This document shows, piece after piece, positions 1 through 8,065 of a stretch of 15,478 nt of DNA (positions are counted from its first letter, which is position 1; every line of letters begins with the position of its first letter). The stretch comes from CAG-791 sp963629395 (lineage in GTDB: Bacteria; Bacillota; Clostridia; Lachnospirales; Lachnospiraceae), in NCBI GenBank assembly GCA_963629395.1, contig CAVGIV010000061.1:1-15478 (forward strand). Direction: 5' to 3'. The notes beneath the pieces are model-generated. The model saw only the letters and a list, made by a program, of their open reading frames with translations, was not told the DNA's origin and did no database searches. Made by a program: the position numbers and the translations under genes.

Positions 1-3000
1 TTGCACCAGACTGCTGCCGGACATTGTGTCTGTCACCGTCATCGGACTTCCATTGTTCAACGTACATCCATCAGGATTTAAGGCAATCTGATAGGTGAGG
101 ATGTTCAGTGTTTCATCATATGCACCGGTCTTTTGTACTACCGTTCTGGTTACTTCCTGCGTATAGCTAGAGCTTGCTGAATTGTCACCGTAGGTTATCT
201 CTGCTGTATTGGTGAAATTTTTCGTCACATCGGAACTGTTGAAGAAATCATCCGGCAATTTGGTTTTGTAACTGATTTCAATCCGGCCATACTGGTTGTT
301 TTCAATGCTGATCTTCAGCGTTCCATCGTCGCAGGAGATTACTGCTTCTTCCGTAATATCTTTCCACCAATCCGCTATTATTTTCAGAGATCCATCCACA
401 AAGGTCATGCCGTCCGCGATATGATCGGTAATCACCAGGTCTTTGCCCTTCAGTGATCCCTTACTATCCCTATCTACTGTGACATACCACGTTAAAGTGT
501 CTTCTCCCGGTTTCAGGGTAACTTTACCCGAATTTGCGTCCCCGCTATCCTGACTGCTCTTATGCTTCCATATAACACTGTGATCCTCCAGTACATACTT
601 CACATCCGTACTTGCCTGCTTGTTCAAGCTCTTAAATGAACAATAATTCTCGTAATGAATCGAATCTCCGGTATTGAACGTGGAAAGATCGCCGGTTGTC
701 TCATATTCAATGGTCACAGGCCCTTTTATCGCTTCTGTGAATTTAATCTGAAACAGCCCGACTTTCTTGCCATTTTCTTCTTTACTATAGGCTGAAACTT
801 CATATCCGCCGGTAATTTGGTTACCTTCCTTGTCAGATAACTTAATACTTTTTAGCTGTTCTTCCGTCATGGTCATAACAGCTTCTGACTGATTCCAGTT
901 GACAGATCCCCAGTCCTGATAAACATCGTCCAAAGCAATATCCGTATCAATAACAGACTTCCACTTCAGAATGACTGCGTCGCTTCCGGAAGCTGTTTTT
1001 CCAAATGACTGAGATTCAAAAGACTTTGTCAGGACATCATCCCGCCTAACCGTCAGCTCAGATTTAGCATCACCATCTACGCCGCCTTCGCTGTGTGCCG
1101 TATTGGTAATTGTCTCTCCTTCGATCGGCAGGCTGGAGACATCTTTTACTTTGGTTTTATACTCGATCGTATAGTAATAGCGACCTGTGGGCAGCGTGCT
1201 GGTAAGCTTCTGCGTCGCAGTATCGTAGCTGTAAGCAATTGCCGCTCCTGTATTCTTTCCTGTTTGATCAAACTGTGTAATCTTAACGGTGCCATCTAAC
1301 AATTCCAGCTGTTCAGGAATAATATCGCTGAAGTTAGTCTCTTTCTGCAGATCAGCAATGACATATCCCTTATTGATCGTAACCGCATAGGTCACATAAA
1401 CATTGCCGTCCTCCGTCTTCACACTTCCGCTCTTATCGATTCCACCGGTCGTTGTCTGTGTCCGCGTCTCTGAGGGATATTCTTTTTCCTTATCTTTCAC
1501 CGTGACCTTATTAATTACTTCCGTGCTGATATCCGCATCGGATCCGAAAGGCTGTGTTGTTCTGACCTGATAGGTGATCTTGTATTGTCCGGCAGCCACC
1601 ATTCCATCGGAAGCTTTGCTTGTAATCTGAAATGCAGCTTCTGCTCCGTCATCTGTGGTTTGACTGCTTTGAACTGCAATCTCTGCATTTGCCGCGCTGC
1701 CGTCAGATTTTACAATTTTTACAGACTCCGTCACGAACTCAAAACCGGCTCCAGTCAGTACTTCTGAGATATTGATCGGTCCCTTGTATCCATTTTCGCC
1801 TTTCACGGTTAGATTCACCGTATATTCAATAACCGCATACCCCTGATCATCTATAGAAATCCCATTTGCCTGTTTCCAGACGTCGAATGCTGCACCCTGT
1901 GTGTCCCCCTTCGTGATTTTAATCTCGCCACTCTTTTGGCCTATCGTATATACTTCTGTCTTCCCCTCATCAGGTATATCGCTGACGTCCCATTTAAACT
2001 CAAAATCGACAGTTCCATTTATAGTTTCGCCGGCTTTATCTACGTAGTCCTTTTCAAATGTAATAACTACATTCCACTTTCCATTGCTGTCTTTTACAAA
2101 AATGAAAGCACCGGATTTGCTTCCATTATCATAGATGTCATATGTGTTACTGCTAAATGTAGAACAGTCGATATTCGTAGATAACGGAACATAACATGTA
2201 TAATTACTATTCTGCAGAGCTTCCTTTGAAAGATTGCTATATGCAAACTCAGCTCTCACACTGTCCTTTGCAGTTACCTCTGTAGTATCCTCCCATACAC
2301 CATTTACACTCTTCTGCACCTTTACATTGGTAATATTGCCGCTTAAATCTACTCCGGAGACTTCATCCGCGGTGCTGATCTCTTGATCATGGTTTTCCCC
2401 TGTGGGCACTTCGCAGTAGCCGGCGATGCTGCTGTCGGTAGTTTTGTAGGTGTTCTCCTGGACGCTGTCGGCACCGTCACTGCTTGGACGGTTGCCTTCG
2501 ATGACAGAGATAGTGCTGTCTGTAATACTGCTGACGATGCCCATGTGGTCATTGCCGTCGTTAAAGAAGACCAGGTCGCCGGCCTTGACGTAGCTGCACT
2601 CGCCGGCATCCCACCACATGTCTTCGCTTTTTACATCACAAATCCATGCCTGGACACCGCTGTTAGTGGGCACATCGGTAATATCCGCATAGTAGAGGCA
2701 AAAAGCAGTGAACATGGTGCCCCAATTGCCGTAGGTGTTGCCGTACCACGCACCGTACCGGGTGTAGCCTCTGTGTGACTCCTCGTCATAGTTGTGGATG
2801 CTCTCAGTATAACCTAGCTGCGATCTGGCTACAGAAATCAGGTCATCTGCTTTGTTGCCGGTGAGATCATCCGGGATGGTTGCTTCCCAATCGGTCTTGG
2901 TCTCCGTATCTGCCTTATTATCATTAAGGCATGAGGAAATATGCTGATGCTCCTTCTTTTTGCAGATTAGCTTATGGGTCTTGTAGCAGTCGAGGGTATG

Positions 3001-3564
3001 GTGATGGCTGGTCTCAGCAGCTGTCTCATCCGTCAGCTGTGCGCGCAGCTCCTCAAGTTTTGCTTCCTTCTCGTCCCTGGCCTTCTGGATTTCCTCCTCG
3101 GTCATGGGAATCGCCTGTCCCTCCTCGTAACCGCAGATCAGTGTCATTTCAGTCGTAGAGTTTGCCTCGATCGTTTTCTCAGCATAGCAGGCGTCGGTGT
3201 GATGATGCTCCGTTTCTGTGGGAATCTCTTCGGCTTCCAGCTTGGCGATCTGCTGGTCGATCTCCCTATTGTGGGCAGCACTTTCCGATTTATCCCCGGA
3301 ATTTCCGCTCTTTTCTTCAGTATAACCGCAGAGCAAATCATCCTCACAGACTTCATAGCAGCCAGCCTCTAGGGAATGCTCATGTTCCTCGAGACCGCAC
3401 GTGTATGAGCTGTTGTCCGACAGTGCCACGCCGATGCCGTGGAGCTGCCAGTTCACCACCAGTACGGTGATCAGAGCGAGCACGCCGACAACACAGACAT
3501 AGCAGCAGCCGCGTCTGTGCTCCTTCTGAAATCTGTATAGATACTCCTGCAGTGTATTTTTCAT
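1..3564 (-). CDS. Giant cell-surface adhesin-like protein, 5' part (runs off left edge)
   Basis: An open frame of 1188 codons runs from ATG at 3564 to base 1 with no stop codon, so the C terminus, where an LPXTG anchor would be expected, is outside the window. GGGGGA lies 5 bases before the ATG, and the upstream gene stops 12 bases away. Layout seen: basic N terminus, hydrophobic segment at about residues 20-37 (long signal peptide or anchor), four HxH...C motifs (H61/H63-C69, H120-H122/C126, H187-H189/C193, H206/H208-C212), a CHAP or NlpC/P60-like domain at about 240-386, then tandem beta-rich domains with boundaries near 600, 709, 844 and 998. These resemble the isopeptide-forming, DUF11 or Cna-type domains of Gram-positive adhesins. 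In the CHAP-like domain His340 and Asn358 are placed as expected, but the usual cysteine after Trp278 is Gly279. The protein is probably anchored by one of the two upstream sortases (inference). Its ligand is unknown. Confidence 0.9.
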   Translation of the reverse strand, partial: MKNTLQEYLYRFQKEHRRGCCYVCVVGVLALITVLVVNWQLHGIGVALSDNSSYTCGLEEHEHSLEAGCYEVCEDDLLCGYTEEKSGNSGDKSESAAHNREIDQQIAKLEAEEIPTETEHHHTDACYAEKTIEANSTTEMTLICGYEEGQAIPMTEEEIQKARDEKEAKLEELRAQLTDETAAETSHHHTLDCYKTHKLICKKKEHQHISSCLNDNKADTETKTDWEATIPDDLTGNKADDLISVARSQLGYTESIHNYDEESHRGYTRYGAWYGNTYGNWGTMFTAFCLYYADITDVPTNSGVQAWICDVKSEDMWWDAGECSYVKAGDLVFFNDGNDHMGIVSSITDSTISVIEGNRPSSDGADSVQENTYKTTDSSIAGYCEVPTGENHDQEISTADEVSGVDLSGNITNVKVQKSVNGVWEDTTEVTAKDSVRAEFAYSNLSKEALQNSNYTCYVPLSTNIDCSTFSSNTYDIYDNGSKSGAFIFVKDSNGKWNVVITFEKDYVDKAGETINGTVDFEFKWDVSDIPDEGKTEVYTIGQKSGEIKITKGDTQGAAFDVWKQANGISIDDQGYAVIEYTVNLTVKGENGYKGPINISEVLTGAGFEFVTESVKIVKSDGSAANAEIAVQSSQTTDDGAEAAFQITSKASDGMVAAGQYKITYQVRTTQPFGSDADISTEVINKVTVKDKEKEYPSETRTQTTTGGIDKSGSVKTEDGNVYVTYAVTINKGYVIADLQKETNFSDIIPEQLELLDGTVKITQFDQTGKNTGAAIAYSYDTATQKLTSTLPTGRYYYTIEYKTKVKDVSSLPIEGETITNTAHSEGGVDGDAKSELTVRRDDVLTKSFESQSFGKTASGSDAVILKWKSVIDTDIALDDVYQDWGSVNWNQSEAVMTMTEEQLKSIKLSDKEGNQITGGYEVSAYSKEENGKKVGLFQIKFTEAIKGPVTIEYETTGDLSTFNTGDSIHYENYCSFKSLNKQASTDVKYVLEDHSVIWKHKSSQDSGDANSGKVTLKPGEDTLTWYVTVDRDSKGSLKGKDLVITDHIADGMTFVDGSLKIIADWWKDITEEAVISCDDGTLKISIENNQYGRIEISYKTKLPDDFFNSSDVTKNFTNTAEITYGDNSASSSYTQEVTRTVVQKTGAYDETLNILTYQIALNPDGCTLNNGSPMTVTDTMSGSSLVQ

Positions 3565-3576
3565 AACTGTCCCCCG

Positions 3577-3987
3577 TTAACCCTCGGTGGTTCGGCTGCC
3601 ATTCGCCCTTTCAATTGCAACTTGTACAGCCCGCTCCGCTTCCTTTGTGATTCGATCAGCTTCCTGACTTGCTTCCTCGATGATCCGGGCGGCCTGTTCA
3701 TCGGCTCTAACCCGAAGCCTTCTGGAGTATTCCTCCGAAGTCGGCAGAGCTGCCCGTATGTCCTTTAAGTATGCCTCTGCCGCTGCCTCCGCTGCCTCAT
3801 AAACACCACTAAACTCCATGCAGACCTCTGCAATGGAGTCCGCCGCCCGTACTATTTTATGCCGCCGATTCAGCTCCTGTCGCAGTGCCTGATTTTCCTG
3901 CCGGTGCCGCTGCTGACTGACCTTCAATGCATAAATAATCTCTATTAGCTCTGTCCGGCTCAGCTTCCGTAAGTCTTTATCCGTCAC
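3577..3987 (-). CDS. Small coiled-coil protein of pilus locus (paralogue B)
   Basis: 136 residues, starting at GTG 3987 with GGAGGG 8 bases upstream. It overlaps the end of the sortase gene by 11 bases, which suggests translational coupling. There is no signal peptide or membrane segment, so it is probably cytoplasmic. The N terminus has a conserved patch, KDLRKLSRTELIEII at residues 4-18. Charged alpha-helical sequence rich in Glu, Arg, Gln and Ala follows, with a central segment containing ADSIAE and a C-terminal helix of DivIVA- or ATPase-b-subunit-like character. It shares the N-terminal patch and general plan with the protein at 8062-8445. Proteins of this look recur in clostridial sortase clusters but I know of no assigned function. 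A role as a cytoplasmic scaffold or partner for export and assembly of the giant protein encoded 12 bases downstream is inference. Confidence 0.85.
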   Translation of the reverse strand: MTDKDLRKLSRTELIEIIYALKVSQQRHRQENQALRQELNRRHKIVRAADSIAEVCMEFSGVYEAAEAAAEAYLKDIRAALPTSEEYSRRLRVRADEQAARIIEEASQEADRITKEAERAVQVAIERANGSRTTEG

Positions 3988-4657
3988 AGGCCGTTCCCTC
4001 CGTCAGCCACGCCGCATCTTTCAGGACGCACCGCACGGCACACCGGGTACTGCCGCCAGCACTGCAGGTAAAAAGCGTCAGATCCCAGTCACCTTTCTGC
4101 GCGGCGATGATCATTTCCTTGATTTGCGTGGGCTGCAGAGTCTCCACGCCGGAAACCTCGTAGATCCACACCTCTCCGTCCATATCGGTAAAGTCCACCT
4201 CGTCCCCTTCAGCCAGTTGCCGAATGGGTCTGAAATGTTTTGGATAATTGTGGCCCGCAATCACCAGATTGCCGGTAAAAACCGAGCCGCTGTAGCGTCC
4301 GGGTGCGATCTTCAATCCCTCGTAACTCCATTGCGACATCACCGGCAACTCCAGGTCCTGCGAAGGCACCGATACGTAGCCGATGTAGTCGTAGCCGTCT
4401 ATATTAACCTCAGTCATCTCCCGTTCCTGCTCCTGCGGTGCCTCTTCGGCGGGAGACTCCGGCTCCTTGGCTGTCAGCGCGGTCAGTACCTTCGCTGAAG
4501 CCTCCTGTGCCCGGCCGGCATCCCATTGGTTATAAATAAAAAGTCCCAGGGAGGCTGCCACCATCAAAATGCCAAGGATCATGCATGCCAGGCCGATCCC
4601 TGCCGCTGCCTTCTTTTTTCCGTGCTCTATCTCTGTCACTTTGCCTGCCTTCTCCAT
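3977..4657 (-). CDS. Sortase family transpeptidase (not class C type)
   Basis: Membrane-bound cysteine transpeptidase, 226 residues from ATG 4657, which has AGGTGA 7 bases upstream. An upstream TTG at 4702 (241 residues, AAAGGA 7 bases before it, 4 bases after the previous stop) is a credible alternative. A basic N terminus is followed by one membrane helix at about residues 17-42, a variable Glu/Pro linker, then the sortase beta-barrel. The catalytic triad is visible: His136 (AGHNY), Cys198 (LFTCSAGG) and Arg205. The signature differs from the TPYGxNTHR of the neighbouring class C enzyme and there is no C-terminal membrane segment, so it is not a typical pilus polymerase. It may be an anchoring or minor-subunit sortase; I cannot assign the class more precisely. 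Its substrate could be the giant protein downstream or the pilin (inference). Confidence 0.92.
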   Translation of the reverse strand: MEKAGKVTEIEHGKKKAAAGIGLACMILGILMVAASLGLFIYNQWDAGRAQEASAKVLTALTAKEPESPAEEAPQEQEREMTEVNIDGYDYIGYVSVPSQDLELPVMSQWSYEGLKIAPGRYSGSVFTGNLVIAGHNYPKHFRPIRQLAEGDEVDFTDMDGEVWIYEVSGVETLQPTQIKEMIIAAQKGDWDLTLFTCSAGGSTRCAVRCVLKDAAWLTEGTACDG

Positions 4658-4706
4658 TGATGTATCACCTGCAAAACAGCCATCCGTCGCCCAGGACTTC
4701 AAGGTG

Positions 4707-5525
4707 TCATCCTTTCTTTCTCCTGCGGCTTCCAGCCAGAAGGCCCAGGAGTAGAAGGAGCAGAAGCGGCGCCGCGATAAAGGGCACGATGATAATTGGC
4801 TCGATCTGGTAGGCCTCTGCCGTCACATTGATGTGCGGAGTGTCCGCTGTATCGATACGGTGCCCCCGCACCAGTAGGCGGTGGGTATTGATACCGTAGG
4901 GCGTACAGGTCAGCAATGTGCAGTAATCCTGTCCCTTCGTAATGGCCAGGTTCTCGGTATTTTCCGGCAGAACGATGGAAATTTGATCTACTTCATAATT
5001 CAGCACGCGGTTTAAGACCGTGACGGTGAAGGTATCCCCCTCCTGCAGCTGATCAAGATTTGTAAAGAGCTTCGCACTGGGAAGCCCTCTGTGTGCAGAA
5101 ATCACCGCATGCGTGCTCTCGCCTCCCACCGGCAAACTGGATCCCGGCAAATGTCCGGCCGCAATTGCCAGCACCTGATCCGAAACGCCATGGTATATGG
5201 GCAGCTGTACGCCGATCTTGTCGATTGTGATATATCCCATGATCCCGGTACCGGAGATATCCAGCATCCTTTCATAGTCTTCCTTCTGATCCGAATCCTC
5301 CAGGGGACTCTCTGCCTCCGCAAGCCGCCGGTTATAATCATCCGCGGCGGCAAAGTAAGCGTCGTAGTCCATTTCTGTCATATTCGCCGCTATCTCACGG
5401 TAACCGGCCACCGCCCTGGTCTGGTTCCTCTGATTCACCAGATTACTGACAGTGGGATATAACAGCACAGACAAACCCACGAAGAAAACCATTATAAGTG
5501 CTATGGTGCTCCTGTCCTTTTTCAT
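4707..5525 (-). CDS. srtC: Class C sortase (pilus polymerase)
   Basis: 272 residues. Class C sortases join pilin subunits by cleaving the LPXTG-like signal and linking it to a lysine of the next pilin, at the outer face of the membrane. Seen: an N-terminal membrane helix at about 8-24, an extended linker, the sortase core with His145 (SAHRG), Cys207 (LLTCTPYG) and Arg216 (THRLLVRG), and a C-terminal membrane helix at about 243-264 ending in a basic tail. This double-anchored plan with TPYGxNTHR is typical of class C. The lid motif usually seen as DPF/DPW before the core is not evident; the equivalent stretch near residues 72-80 reads ESPLEDSDQ. The ribosome binding site is weak (AGAGA). The gene lies downstream of the LPETG pilin, its likely substrate, with a strong hairpin in between. 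Confidence 0.95.
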   Translation of the reverse strand: MKKDRSTIALIMVFFVGLSVLLYPTVSNLVNQRNQTRAVAGYREIAANMTEMDYDAYFAAADDYNRRLAEAESPLEDSDQKEDYERMLDISGTGIMGYITIDKIGVQLPIYHGVSDQVLAIAAGHLPGSSLPVGGESTHAVISAHRGLPSAKLFTNLDQLQEGDTFTVTVLNRVLNYEVDQISIVLPENTENLAITKGQDYCTLLTCTPYGINTHRLLVRGHRIDTADTPHINVTAEAYQIEPIIIVPFIAAPLLLLLLLGLLAGSRRRKKG

Positions 5526-5598
5526 TGGCTTCTCTCTGCCGATATCTCCTCTCGGTTTGCTTTTCTTTCCCTAAATTGCTTCGATGCTTCTTTAACAT

Positions 5599-5640
5599 GG
5601 CTTCGCCGTGAGCCCTCTGTAAGAGGGCTCACGGCCAGCC
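5599..5640 (-). promoter_or_regulatory. Strong hairpin between pilin and sortase genes
   Basis: The arms at 5605-5617 and 5623-5635 pair perfectly over 13 bases around a 5-base loop. A further GGCT/AGCC pairing at 5599-5602 and 5637-5640 extends the stem past a small internal loop. No run of U follows on the minus strand, so it is not a standard intrinsic terminator. The position after the structural pilin and before the enzyme genes fits an attenuator or an mRNA-stabilising 3' structure that makes more pilin than sortase (inference). Confidence 0.7.
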
Positions 5641-5678
5641 TGTTTTCCGGATAAACCGGCAGCTGTTTCACTTGACTT

Positions 5679-7346
5679 TTACCGGTCCTTATCAGAAGAC
5701 TTAATTCTCTTCTTGGTGATCAGAGCGACGGCCGCTCCCACTGCCAGCATACCACCGACGATATAGAAAATTGTGGTGCCGATGCCGCCGGTTTCCGGAA
5801 GGGTGGTACCGGATTTATTGATCACATTTGTGGTTAGGCTGCGGTTCATCATATCCGGTGTAAATACAAATTCAATTTCACCGGTTTCTTTCGTTCCTGT
5901 AAGACTACTGAGCAGTGCCTGGCGATTCTGGTTATCCCACGCATACGTATAACCATTCGATAAAGAGGTTTTCGCCCCATCCCATTCAGTGTTATGGCCG
6001 GCCTCTACCCTGAACGTGAGGGGGGCTGTCAGTGAGTTGTAATATTGCGGCGCTTTTGTTTCGGTCAATCTATACTCACCGTCATCCAGGCCACTAAATG
6101 AAAAGCTCTTACCATCATCACTTTTAACCAATGTAAGGAGCTCCCATTTCCCATCCTGTGTACCGTCGTATATATGCTTTTCAAGAGTAAATTCTGCACC
6201 GGAGAGCTTATTATTGCCCGCATCATCCACTTCATCAGCATACTTGTTAACTACAACCTTATAAGTGAATACAATTACAGAATCCCACGGTGTATTACCG
6301 TGTTGCGTATCAGACGGGTTGCTGGAATACTCCAGCTTTGCCTTATTGACATTTCCTTCCGCTCCAAGCGCAGCTTTATCATTCAATGTGGACTTATACT
6401 CCACCCTGATCTTTGAGCCTGCCTGCACGGCCTCGATTGATTTCAGATCATCAAATATTACCTCAAAGGTGCATTTTACTGCGCCAGCCACCTCTGCCAT
6501 TGACTCAGCGTCCGTCACCACCCGATAACCGGAATCAATTTTAGTATCAGTACCATCATTGTTTACATAAACCTCTACAGTACTACTGTCAAAGGTTAAT
6601 CCGGTCTCCTCCTGATCGTGGAATGCAAAGTAGTAATTTTCATAAGATGCATAGTTTTCTGCAACTGTGCCTTCCAGTTTGAAGGGAATCTGATCGCCGA
6701 TATCATAGTCCGCGGAATCCTGCCAGTCCGTTGTTTCCCCTGTGGAATCGTTGGTATCCTTGAGCTTCTTTTCGAAGGTAGTATCGCCGGTTTTAGGCGT
6801 GATGACCAGATTGCCTACAGCCTGGACGATGTATGGTGTTGCATTTCTTCCATCGTCCAAGGTATTATCCTTATCCTTGATCAGGTAATATCCGGCGAGA
6901 CCGTCGGTATATGACAAACCGTTACTTAAAGTAGCTACCGGATTGGACAGAGTAACATATTTTGTAATTTCTTCTCGCCTTTCATCTTCACTCTTACCAT
7001 TTACATCCTGTAGTGCCTTCAGAACAGTTTCATCGACTGTTGTGCCTGTCTCACCGGTACCGTTTACGCCCCACTTAACATCCGACACCTTCTTCGTATC
7101 GCCATCCTCTTCGTATCTGGCGGTAAAGATCTGATAGATCTCATAGGTGTGGCCGTTATTCGGTGCCGTAATAGTGCACTTCTGCTGTGCTGTCTGTGAT
7201 GAACCACTTCCTGAGCTTCCCGCGCCCGAAGATACAGGTGTGCTTTGCCCCACACCTGCATCTTCCGCCGCAAAAGCTGTCATCCCCATGGTCAATGCCA
7301 TGGCAGAACTTAGCAGAAATGCCAGAATTTTCTTTCTCTTTTTCAT
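5679..7346 (-). CDS. Major pilin subunit, LPETG-anchored, isopeptide-forming
   Basis: 555 residues. It is the likely backbone of a sortase-assembled pilus, covalently polymerised by the downstream class C sortase. Seen: signal peptide at about 1-27 ending FAA; Ser/Gly-rich linker at 31-52; an N-terminal domain ending in VITPKTGD, where Lys185 is the best candidate for the pilin-motif lysine; a D2-like fimbrial domain at about 186-355 (FEKKLKD near its start, NKAKLEYSSNP near its end); a Cna-B/SpaA-like domain at about 362-450 with Lys368 and the E-box YRLTETKAP (Glu429); and a cell-wall sorting signal made of LPETG at 516-520, a hydrophobic helix and a basic tail. Domain arrangement and length are normal for such pilins. 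AAGGGG lies 5 bases before the ATG, and a small hairpin (7360-7374) abuts this site. The signal peptidase gene ends 89 bases upstream. Confidence 0.95.
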   Translation of the reverse strand: MKKRKKILAFLLSSAMALTMGMTAFAAEDAGVGQSTPVSSGAGSSGSGSSQTAQQKCTITAPNNGHTYEIYQIFTARYEEDGDTKKVSDVKWGVNGTGETGTTVDETVLKALQDVNGKSEDERREEITKYVTLSNPVATLSNGLSYTDGLAGYYLIKDKDNTLDDGRNATPYIVQAVGNLVITPKTGDTTFEKKLKDTNDSTGETTDWQDSADYDIGDQIPFKLEGTVAENYASYENYYFAFHDQEETGLTFDSSTVEVYVNNDGTDTKIDSGYRVVTDAESMAEVAGAVKCTFEVIFDDLKSIEAVQAGSKIRVEYKSTLNDKAALGAEGNVNKAKLEYSSNPSDTQHGNTPWDSVIVFTYKVVVNKYADEVDDAGNNKLSGAEFTLEKHIYDGTQDGKWELLTLVKSDDGKSFSFSGLDDGEYRLTETKAPQYYNSLTAPLTFRVEAGHNTEWDGAKTSLSNGYTYAWDNQNRQALLSSLTGTKETGEIEFVFTPDMMNRSLTTNVINKSGTTLPETGGIGTTIFYIVGGMLAVGAAVALITKKRIKSSDKDR

Positions 7347-7435
7347 CTTTTCCCCTTCTCCCGCTGCCTGCGGGCATATGTTAATGATTAGCGTTCATTT
7401 GTCAGACAAGCGACAGGTCACCTATACAGTAAGTA

Positions 7436-8065
7436 TTAATGGATAAAGGAAATTCCGTCGAACGGCCAGATCCGCAGGAACACCCTTCCTGTGATCTGGC
7501 TTTTTTCAATGCAGCCGATCGCGCTGCTGCGGCTGTCAATGGAGACGCTGCGGTGATCCCCCAGTACAAAATAGCGGTTCTCCGGTACTTGATACGGGAA
7601 TTCGATGTCGCACTCTCCCAGTGCCAGGCTGTCCACATAGGGCTCATCCAGAACAGCCCCGTTCACACTGACCACGCCGTCGCTGCTGATGTCAATGATG
7701 TCGCCCGGAATACCGATGATCCGCTTGATCAGGAGTTTATTCTGCCAGTTGAAGCTGATCAGCTCACCGGTTTGGAATTTATTGGTCTTCAGTAATAGGA
7801 TGATATCCTCGTCGTAAAGCGTGTTTTCCATGCTGTTGCCGGATACCCGGAGCACCGGCAGGAACATCATGGCCATCAGAACGGCCACCGCCGCCACCAC
7901 GATCAGTGCATAAACGGTACTCCAGAAGGTGCGGTGGTACCGATTCCTGTAGGCCAGTCTGTCCCGCTCTGCCACAATGTCTTCCATGGAAGGAATGTCA
8001 TCGTCCTCGTCATAATAGAAGTCGTATTCAGCTGCAGTGTCTGCAGCCTCGTCATAATCTGTCAT
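7436..8065 (-). CDS. lepB: Type I signal peptidase (S26) of pilus locus
   Basis: 209 residues. Type I signal peptidases cut signal peptides from exported preproteins using a Ser-Lys dyad. Seen: a very acidic N-terminal tail (13 Asp/Glu in the first 30 residues), one membrane helix at about 48-69, box B with nucleophile Ser78 (SGNSMENTL), box D with general base Lys114 (LLIKRIIGIPGD), and box E at 166-185 (FVLGDHRSVSIDSRS). Both catalytic residues are present, unlike the SipA-type pilus chaperones of streptococci that have lost them. The start codon overlaps the stop of the preceding coiled-coil gene as ATGA, implying coupled translation. A dedicated role in processing or folding the pilin and the giant protein is inferred from location. 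Confidence 0.94.
   Translation of the reverse strand: MTDYDEAADTAAEYDFYYDEDDDIPSMEDIVAERDRLAYRNRYHRTFWSTVYALIVVAAVAVLMAMMFLPVLRVSGNSMENTLYDEDIILLLKTNKFQTGELISFNWQNKLLIKRIIGIPGDIIDISSDGVVSVNGAVLDEPYVDSLALGECDIEFPYQVPENRYFVLGDHRSVSIDSRSSAIGCIEKSQITGRVFLRIWPFDGISFIH

Noticed and set aside
2383..2778. Plus-strand frame of 131 codons with plausible composition
   Set aside because: It is exactly antisense to the CHAP-like domain of the giant protein, which has recognisable motifs.
1..3564. Region first looked like a broken gene or non-coding DNA, since only short frames close within it
   Set aside because: Checking every minus-strand triplet shows no stop from 3564 to 1. It is one intact frame cut by the window edge.
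5599..5640. Intrinsic terminator between pilin and class C sortase genes
   Set aside because: The stem is strong, but the sequence following it on the minus strand has no T-run, so I list it as a regulatory hairpin instead.
7347..7435. Internal promoter before the pilin gene (TTGTCT with weak downstream hexamers)
   Set aside because: No acceptable -10 lies 16-18 bases after TTGTCT, and the gene can be served by the operon promoter.
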